The notes beneath the pieces were generated by a model. The model had not been told where the DNA came from. It did no database searches and worked only from the letters and a program-made list of their open reading frames with translations. Below, one piece after another: positions 58,987 to 64,000 of a DNA stretch of 64,000 bases. Positions within the stretch are counted from its first letter, which is position 1, and each line of letters starts with the position of its first letter. Source of the stretch: Pseudoscardovia radai (lineage in GTDB: Bacteria; Actinomycetota; Actinomycetes; Actinomycetales; Bifidobacteriaceae); assembly GCF_002259605.1 (NCBI RefSeq), contig NZ_MWWR01000005.1, forward strand, positions 62,199 through 126,198, in the 5' to 3' direction. The position numbers were made by a program, and so were the translations under genes.

Positions 58987-61605
58987 TTACTGCCCTTCCG
59001 ATGCGCTCGGGCTGGAGCTCGAGCTGGGGCTGGCGGAGGAGCTCTCGCCGGAGCTCGGGCTGGCGCCAGAGCTCGGGCTTTCGCTTGACGACGGGTTCGA
59101 GGAGTCGGTCTGTTGCGAATCCGTCGAATTCGCGTCGGCGTTGTCCTTGTCCTTGTCTTTGTCTTTGTCTTTGTCGGACTCGTCCGGGCGCGTCGGCGCC
59201 GTCGGCGTACCGCCGGTCACCTTGACGTACACGTCGTTCTGCACGTTGTCATACAGCCACTTGGCGTCGTCCACGCTCATGTAGACGCATCCGTGCGACG
59301 ACGGCTGACCCTGCTTGATGGCGTCGCTCGCCCAATCCGCGCCGATGATGGCCACGTCGCCGTTGAAGAAGGTCTCCCACTGCGGCGTGCCGTTCGTCTC
59401 CTCGCCCACGATGGCGCCGGACTGCTGGTGGTCCCACACGAAGAAGCTGCCTGTCGCGGTGGTCTGGCCGATGACGCCGGAGGAGATATTCATCTGCTTG
59501 AGCTGCGTCGAACCGTTCGAGACGGTGAGCGTCTGGGCGCCCAGGTCGATCGACACCCACATGTCTCCGTTCGCCTTGGTGAAGTCGCGCTTCTGCTCCT
59601 GCGTGGTGAAATCGCTGATGGCGGCGGGCACCGTGAGGTCGCCGCCCTTGCCGGCATCGAGCAGGTCCACGATCTTGCCTCCCACGGAGCTCGTGTCGCC
59701 GACGGTCACGCCTTTCTTGCCGCTCTGGAGCACGCCGAGGCGCGTGCCGTCGGCGGATTCCACCACGATTTCGTCGCTGGCCGTGCGATTGAGCTTGTCG
59801 GCGAGCGAGTTCGTGGCGAAATCGGTGATCGCGGTCGAATCGTAATCGATCGTGATCGTGCCTTTGTCGAGGTCGGAGGTGAGTTTCATCCACGATGCGA
59901 CGGTGCTCGAGGGAATCGTGTAGCTCGTGTCGCCGTCGGTTTTCAGCACGATGGGGTTGGTCAGGCGCGCGTTCGCGTCATTGCAGGCATCGGTGGCGGT
60001 TTTCGTGGTGATGCTCGCCTTGCCGTCCACGATGCTCGAGGTGGCCGTCTGCACGGTGCCGGGCTTGGTCAGCGCGGCATTGACGGCGTTCGTGACGGGG
60101 TCGAGGCTTACGGTGCGGCCATCGTGGCTTTCCGTGGTGACGAAGCGCGAAAGGTCCTTGTTATAGGTGACGGTCGCGTTCTCCATGCGCTGGTCCTCGT
60201 CCACCATGGCATCGGAGAGATAGGCCACCATCGTGCTGTCATCGATGGTGGCGTTCAGCGAGACGCTCTGGTGCGAGAACGGACTGATGCGCGTGAAGAA
60301 GCCTGCGAAGGAGTTGCTGGGCTTCGCGTTGAGAAGGTCGGTGACGGTCTGGTCCACGTTGACGTCCACGCCGAGGTCGCTGAGCGTGGCGACGGTGGTG
60401 GCGTCGCCGGCGGTGACGGAGACGGAGGTCTGGCCCGCGATGGTTTCGACGCGCTGGCGCGCCTCGGATGCGGTCATGCCGCCCATGTCGGAGCTGCCGA
60501 GCGTTACGCCAGGGGCCACGCGGTCGCTGTAATGGAAGTGCAGGAACAGCACGGTGCCGAGGAAAACAACGGCCACGATGGCCAGGATCAGGCCTACAAG
60601 ACGCGCCGTGCTCATATGGGCGGCCGTGGAGCCGGAACCGGAGTCGGAGGATTCGCCGTCATGCGCGTCGTCGCCGGACATCATGGCATCGAGGTCGTCG
60701 GCATGGCCGCCGTCGACCGGCTGATGCGCGTCGGTGTCGGCGAGGTCGGACAGGCCGTCGGCGACGGCGGACTCGGGCGCTGTTTCGAAAGCAGTTTCGA
60801 AAGCCGGCTCAGAGGCCGGGTTGAAAGCCTGGGTTTCGTAGGCCGGCGTTTCGGCCGGGCCGCCCTCAAAGGACAGCGGATCGAAGGCCTGTGTGGCGAA
60901 GGCATCGGGGGTGTCGGAAACCACGGGGCCCGCAGGAGCCACAGGGGCACCGACCGTCGGCGACACGCCGGAGGCGACCGGCGTGTCAGGCGCAGGAGGC
61001 TCGGGCGCCGGCTGTGCGGCGGCGAACGAAGCCCCGTCATCGAAAGCAAACGGGTCGAAGGCGGCCGTCGCCTCGGTGTCCTCGCCGCGCACGACGGGGG
61101 CCGTGCGATGCTCCGGGATAAGCGGAGGCGCCGGTGCGGACGTCGGCGTCACGGGCACCGTGCCGGGCGTGACAGTGGCGGGCGACGAGGCCGATTCGCC
61201 CGGCGCAGGAGGCTCCGGGGGCAGGGCGTCGTCCCAGGCCGGCGACGGAACGGCCGGTGCGGCCGCCGTATCGGTTGTCGACGGAACAGCGAAATCGAAT
61301 CCGGAGGGGCTGAAGGTGCCTGCGTCCGTCGCCCGTGCGTTTGTCGTCTGTGCGTCCGTCACCGCCGGGTTCGCCGCCCCGTCGAACGCGGCATCGTGGG
61401 AACCGGCCCTATAGGAACCGGCGGCATCGAAGGACACGCCGGAGACATCAGGCGTGTCGGGAACAAGCGGCGGAACCGGTGGAACCGGCGCATCGGAAAC
61501 GGACGGCACCGGCGGCATCGCGGGAACCGACGGCGGAACCTGTGCCGAGTCGGCGGAACCGGCCTCGAACCGACCGGTGTACTCGTTGTTCTCGTCGTCG
61601 CTCAT
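58987..61605 (-). CDS. Membrane-anchored L,D-transpeptidase
   Basis: Forms 3-3 cross-links in peptidoglycan or anchors proteins to it. 872 residues: a ~330-residue Pro/Ala/Ser/Thr-rich cytoplasmic start, one membrane helix (about 335-360, LVGLILAIVAVVFLGTVLFL), two substrate-binding-like beta domains (repeats with VAPGVTLGSSDMGGMTASEA and later SIVDGKASITTK), and the YkuD catalytic domain with HGC in SSHGCVYMSVDDAKWL (C773). The tail has DKDKDKDKDKD and Ser/Pro repeats. The start overlaps the stop of the upstream fusion gene by one base (TGATG), and AAGGAG precedes it, so translation is coupled. Confidence 0.92.
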   Translation of the reverse strand: MSDDENNEYTGRFEAGSADSAQVPPSVPAMPPVPSVSDAPVPPVPPLVPDTPDVSGVSFDAAGSYRAGSHDAAFDGAANPAVTDAQTTNARATDAGTFSPSGFDFAVPSTTDTAAAPAVPSPAWDDALPPEPPAPGESASSPATVTPGTVPVTPTSAPAPPLIPEHRTAPVVRGEDTEATAAFDPFAFDDGASFAAAQPAPEPPAPDTPVASGVSPTVGAPVAPAGPVVSDTPDAFATQAFDPLSFEGGPAETPAYETQAFNPASEPAFETAFETAPESAVADGLSDLADTDAHQPVDGGHADDLDAMMSGDDAHDGESSDSGSGSTAAHMSTARLVGLILAIVAVVFLGTVLFLHFHYSDRVAPGVTLGSSDMGGMTASEARQRVETIAGQTSVSVTAGDATTVATLSDLGVDVNVDQTVTDLLNAKPSNSFAGFFTRISPFSHQSVSLNATIDDSTMVAYLSDAMVDEDQRMENATVTYNKDLSRFVTTESHDGRTVSLDPVTNAVNAALTKPGTVQTATSSIVDGKASITTKTATDACNDANARLTNPIVLKTDGDTSYTIPSSTVASWMKLTSDLDKGTITIDYDSTAITDFATNSLADKLNRTASDEIVVESADGTRLGVLQSGKKGVTVGDTSSVGGKIVDLLDAGKGGDLTVPAAISDFTTQEQKRDFTKANGDMWVSIDLGAQTLTVSNGSTQLKQMNISSGVIGQTTATGSFFVWDHQQSGAIVGEETNGTPQWETFFNGDVAIIGADWASDAIKQGQPSSHGCVYMSVDDAKWLYDNVQNDVYVKVTGGTPTAPTRPDESDKDKDKDKDKDNADANSTDSQQTDSSNPSSSESPSSGASPSSGESSSASPSSSSSPSASEGQ

Positions 61606-63683
61606 CACAGCTCCTTGCCGTACCACTGGGAAATCATGTATCGCGCGATCGCCGCCTTGCCCGGCAGCGTCACCTCGTCATTGGCCAATGCACGCGTCAG
61701 GTCGTCGCGGCTCATCCAGCGCGCATCCGACACCTCGATATCGTCGATATGCACGTCGTCCGTCGTGGCCTGCGCCACGAAGCCCGCCATCAGCGACGCG
61801 GGGAACGGCCACACCTGCGAACCGAGATAGCGCAGCTCGCCCACCTCGATGCCGGTTTCCTCGAGGCATTCGCGGCGCACCGCGTGCTCGAGGCTTTCGC
61901 CGGCCTCCACGAAGCCCGCACACACCGAGTACAGGGTACCGGGGAAAGTGGCATTGTGCTGCAGGAGGATGCGGTCGTGCGCGTCCACGATCATGGTGAT
62001 GACGGCCGGCTCGATGCGCGGGAACAGCATACGGTTGCGGTCGGCTTCGTTCGTGCACCGCTGAGCCCAGCCGGCGTCCACGGTTTCCACGGGGCTCGCG
62101 CAGCACGGGCAGAAGCGCTGCGAGGCATGCCACGAGGCGAGGCTGATGGCGCGGGTGGCCAGGCCGGCGTCAAGAGCCGTTGTGTTCGGGGCGAAGTCGC
62201 GCAGGTCGCACCAGTCGAAGCGACTGCTTGCGCGTTCGGCGAACAGGAGGTCGGCGGCCGAGGAACCGGTATCCGCCGTCTCGCCGAAATCGTTGTCGGC
62301 GCTCACCTGCGCGGCGTCCGGAACCGTGTCCATCACGCGGGACACGTCGACGGCCACGTAGTTCTTCGTGCGGCCGGCCACGGTATGCGTTCCCATGAAC
62401 ATCGCGAGCGCGCCGGAGGCATCGGCCACGGCGTCGCGCACGTATTCGGCGGGCAGCAGGGCCAGGCGCGGGTGGAGGCGGGCGCCGCGCGGCACGGCCA
62501 CGAGGCCGTGGGAGACGAGGAAGACGCTGGTATCGGGGTCATGCATGATGTCGTCCATGAACCCGGGCTTGCCGCGGTCATAGGTGCGGTCGTCGAGCAC
62601 GTCCTGCGCCAGCGGCAGGTAGCGCAGCGGCTGCATCATCGCGATCGGCGAGATGATGCGCAGGCCTTCGGTGAGTCCGAGCGCGGGTGACGATGCGGCG
62701 GCCTTCGCGGCGGCGGAATCGTCCGCGCCATCGTCGGAAGCGCCATCGTCAGGGCCCGCCGCCTTCGCGGCGCCATCGTCGAACGGCGCGGCGGCCTCCC
62801 GCACATCCGCGCCCTGCGGATGCAGGCGCAGCTGCTCGTCGCAGACGCGGCGGTAGGTGGTCAGCAGCGCGGCCGCGACCTCGCGCGGCTTTTCGAAGGA
62901 GCTGAAATGCCCGGAGTCCTCGATCACCGTGAAGTCCACATGCGTGTTTTCCATCGGTGCGACGAGCGCGCGCATGGCGTCGGGGTTGCTGGAGGGGTCG
63001 CGGTCGCCGGAGATGAGGCCGGCGGGCACGCGCAGGGCGGGCAGCTGGTCGGATTCGTCGCGGCGGCCGGCGGCCATGAGCTCGCGCCAGGCCACGCCCG
63101 CGGGGGTCTGCTCGTTGATCCAGCGGGTGAAGGTGGAGATGAAAAGATCGGATTTCTTGAAGTCGGAGTCGCCGTCATGCGGCTGCGCGAAATGCATGAC
63201 GGGGCCGACGGTGTGGCCCTCGATGCATTCGCGGGCGATGCGGATGCGGTCGGCGCGCGCGGCGGGGCCATCGTTCGCGGCTTTCGAATCCACGATGACG
63301 AGACCGGCGACGGCGTCCGGATGGAGGCGGTGGATGGCGAGCGCCAGGTAGGCGCCCATGGAGATGCCGACAAACATGGCGCGTTCATGGCCGTTGGCGC
63401 GCAGCACCTGGTCCACGATGGCCTCGGCCATGCGGTCCATGGCTTCGCCGTAGGCGCCGTCGGCATCCACAGCGCCGGTGTCTTCGGGCGACGGGACGGG
63501 GCTCTCCCCCGCTCCGGGCATGTCGGGCGCGTAGACCGGGAAGGGTTCGAAGCCCTGCCCGTCGGCCTGTTCGACCAGCGAGCGCGCGCAATTGTCCCAG
63601 ACACGATGGTCGATCGGAAACGCATGGAGCAGGACGACCGGAACACCCGTGCCATCCCTGTACGAAGTCGTTGCGATACGCAT
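61605..63683 (-). CDS. Fusion of alpha/beta hydrolase and NADH pyrophosphatase (NudC-like)
   Basis: 692 residues. The N-terminal ~285 residues are an alpha/beta hydrolase: VVLLHAFPIDHRVW oxyanion loop, nucleophile Ser in FVGISMGAYLAL, acid in SGDRDPSSNP, and His in EDSGHFSSFEKP. After an Asp/Ala linker (~295-340) comes a NudC-like protein: zinc ribbon (QRFCPCCASPVETVDAGWAQRC) and the NUDIX box GFVEAGESLEHAVRRECLEETGIEVGE followed by the NudC-specific SQVWPFPASLMAGFVA. NudC hydrolyses NAD(H) or removes NAD caps from RNA; the hydrolase substrate is unknown. The ATG at 63683 follows GGAGGAGACGGAGG. It overlaps the L,D-transpeptidase gene by one base. Confidence 0.87.
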   Translation of the reverse strand: MRIATTSYRDGTGVPVVLLHAFPIDHRVWDNCARSLVEQADGQGFEPFPVYAPDMPGAGESPVPSPEDTGAVDADGAYGEAMDRMAEAIVDQVLRANGHERAMFVGISMGAYLALAIHRLHPDAVAGLVIVDSKAANDGPAARADRIRIARECIEGHTVGPVMHFAQPHDGDSDFKKSDLFISTFTRWINEQTPAGVAWRELMAAGRRDESDQLPALRVPAGLISGDRDPSSNPDAMRALVAPMENTHVDFTVIEDSGHFSSFEKPREVAAALLTTYRRVCDEQLRLHPQGADVREAAAPFDDGAAKAAGPDDGASDDGADDSAAAKAAASSPALGLTEGLRIISPIAMMQPLRYLPLAQDVLDDRTYDRGKPGFMDDIMHDPDTSVFLVSHGLVAVPRGARLHPRLALLPAEYVRDAVADASGALAMFMGTHTVAGRTKNYVAVDVSRVMDTVPDAAQVSADNDFGETADTGSSAADLLFAERASSRFDWCDLRDFAPNTTALDAGLATRAISLASWHASQRFCPCCASPVETVDAGWAQRCTNEADRNRMLFPRIEPAVITMIVDAHDRILLQHNATFPGTLYSVCAGFVEAGESLEHAVRRECLEETGIEVGELRYLGSQVWPFPASLMAGFVAQATTDDVHIDDIEVSDARWMSRDDLTRALANDEVTLPGKAAIARYMISQWYGKEL

Positions 63684-63915
63684 CCTCCGTCTCCTCCTTA
63701 CTGCGAGACATGTGACGGCGCGGCGCATGGCCGGCCTATCCGGTTTCCCACTCTACCCAGATGCATGGAGAGTGCCGCCACACGGCCGAAGGAACGGCGC
63801 GTGCGGCGGCACTGGAATATGACGGCGCAGCGGGCTGACGGCGCGCAGCGGGTGATGGCACGCTCAGTCACGGCGCGCTCAATGACGCGCGCTCAATGAC
63901 GGCGCCATCGTGACG

Positions 63916-64000
63916 TCAGACGACGCCCGCCCACATAAGGCCGGCGCGGATGATGCGGCCGCAGCCGTTGGGAACCTGCTCGCAGAAATCGGGCCCCATG
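63916..64000 (-). CDS. C-terminal end of an unrecognised protein (start outside window)
   Basis: The minus-strand frame enters from the right edge and stops at 63918-63916. It encodes at least 27 residues (ATG at 63999-63997 may be internal): GPDFCEQVPNGCGRIIRAGL, then MWAGVV. Too short to identify. The 63684-63915 gap contains GCGCTCAATGACG tandem words and one copy of the GGCGCCATCGTG word at 63901. Confidence 0.45.
   Translation of the reverse strand, partial: MGPDFCEQVPNGCGRIIRAGLMWAGVV

Noticed and set aside
59113-61830. 905-codon plus-strand frame opposite the L,D-transpeptidase
   Set aside because: Antisense of a gene with a clear catalytic motif and signal architecture; no recognisable domain in the antisense frame.
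1-64000. tRNA or rRNA genes
   Set aside because: I looked for GTTCGAATC-type T-arms with acceptor stems and for rRNA-like stretches and found none that hold together; a tRNAscan run would settle it.

Overview
The window is high-GC actinobacterial DNA and most likely comes from a Bifidobacterium or close relative; I infer this from gene content and order and cannot name a species. Supporting signs are the block coaD, SepIVA-like coiled coil, DUF177, rpmF, rnc, ilvB, ilvN, a 29-residue bS22 ribosomal protein, a fused ECF vitamin transporter, a sortase-dependent pilus operon and several Ser/Ala-rich secreted proteins. The sequence looks like a normal chromosome segment with about 45 genes. I saw no prophage, integrase, transposase, tRNA, rRNA or CRISPR array.

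Layout. 1-9.6 kb is core metabolism and housekeeping: the end of a Pr6Pr-type membrane protein, pncB, a DUF3039 protein, coaD, a SepIVA-like protein, DUF177, rpmF, rnc and ilvBN. 10-14.5 kb is accessory: three unrecognised genes and an AbiEi-like/nuclease-like gene boxed in by two 73-nt palindromic elements. 14.5-17 kb holds a glycerol dehydrogenase and a DUF1684 protein. 17.2-23.2 kb (minus strand) is a pilus operon: tip pilin, backbone pilin, class C sortase. 23.7-30 kb has RNase HI, rpiA and a 1342-residue secreted CAP/Ig-like protein. 30-33.9 kb has bS22, radA and two secreted or membrane-anchored hypothetical proteins. 34-37.5 kb is an FMN riboswitch controlling ribU and a single-chain EcfA-EcfA-EcfT protein. 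37.6-44.1 kb has mutY, trmL, an ACT protein plus its UPF0210 partner, a DeoR regulator, a dolichol-phosphate-mannose-synthase-like glycosyltransferase and a Crp/Fnr regulator. 45.2-49.2 kb has a class A penicillin-binding protein and an Old Yellow Enzyme homologue. 49.9-64 kb is almost entirely minus strand: pyrD, lipoate ligase, leuB, oligopeptidase B, an App1 phosphatase, a GcvH-like lipoyl protein, an L,D-transpeptidase, an alpha/beta-hydrolase-NudC fusion, and the tail of one more gene.

The most unusual content is between the genes. Three sequence-unrelated repeat families lie in intergenic DNA as short tandem arrays of hairpin-forming or palindromic units with nearly the same period: 74 bp (564-664 and 9671-9845), 73 bp (44120-44223 and 49445-49549) and 72 bp (44327-45090 and 49604-49850). 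Two 73-nt inverted-repeat elements also flank the AbiEi-like gene. The 73-bp and 72-bp families occur together, in the same order, at two places either side of the PBP and flavin oxidoreductase genes. Base changes in the hairpin arms are largely compensated, which points to a selected DNA or RNA structure. I do not recognise these families; they are the best candidate here for something undescribed.

Limits: all product names come from motifs and family memory read by eye. Starts were chosen from visible Shine-Dalgarno sequences where possible. Promoter calls are weak unless stated.
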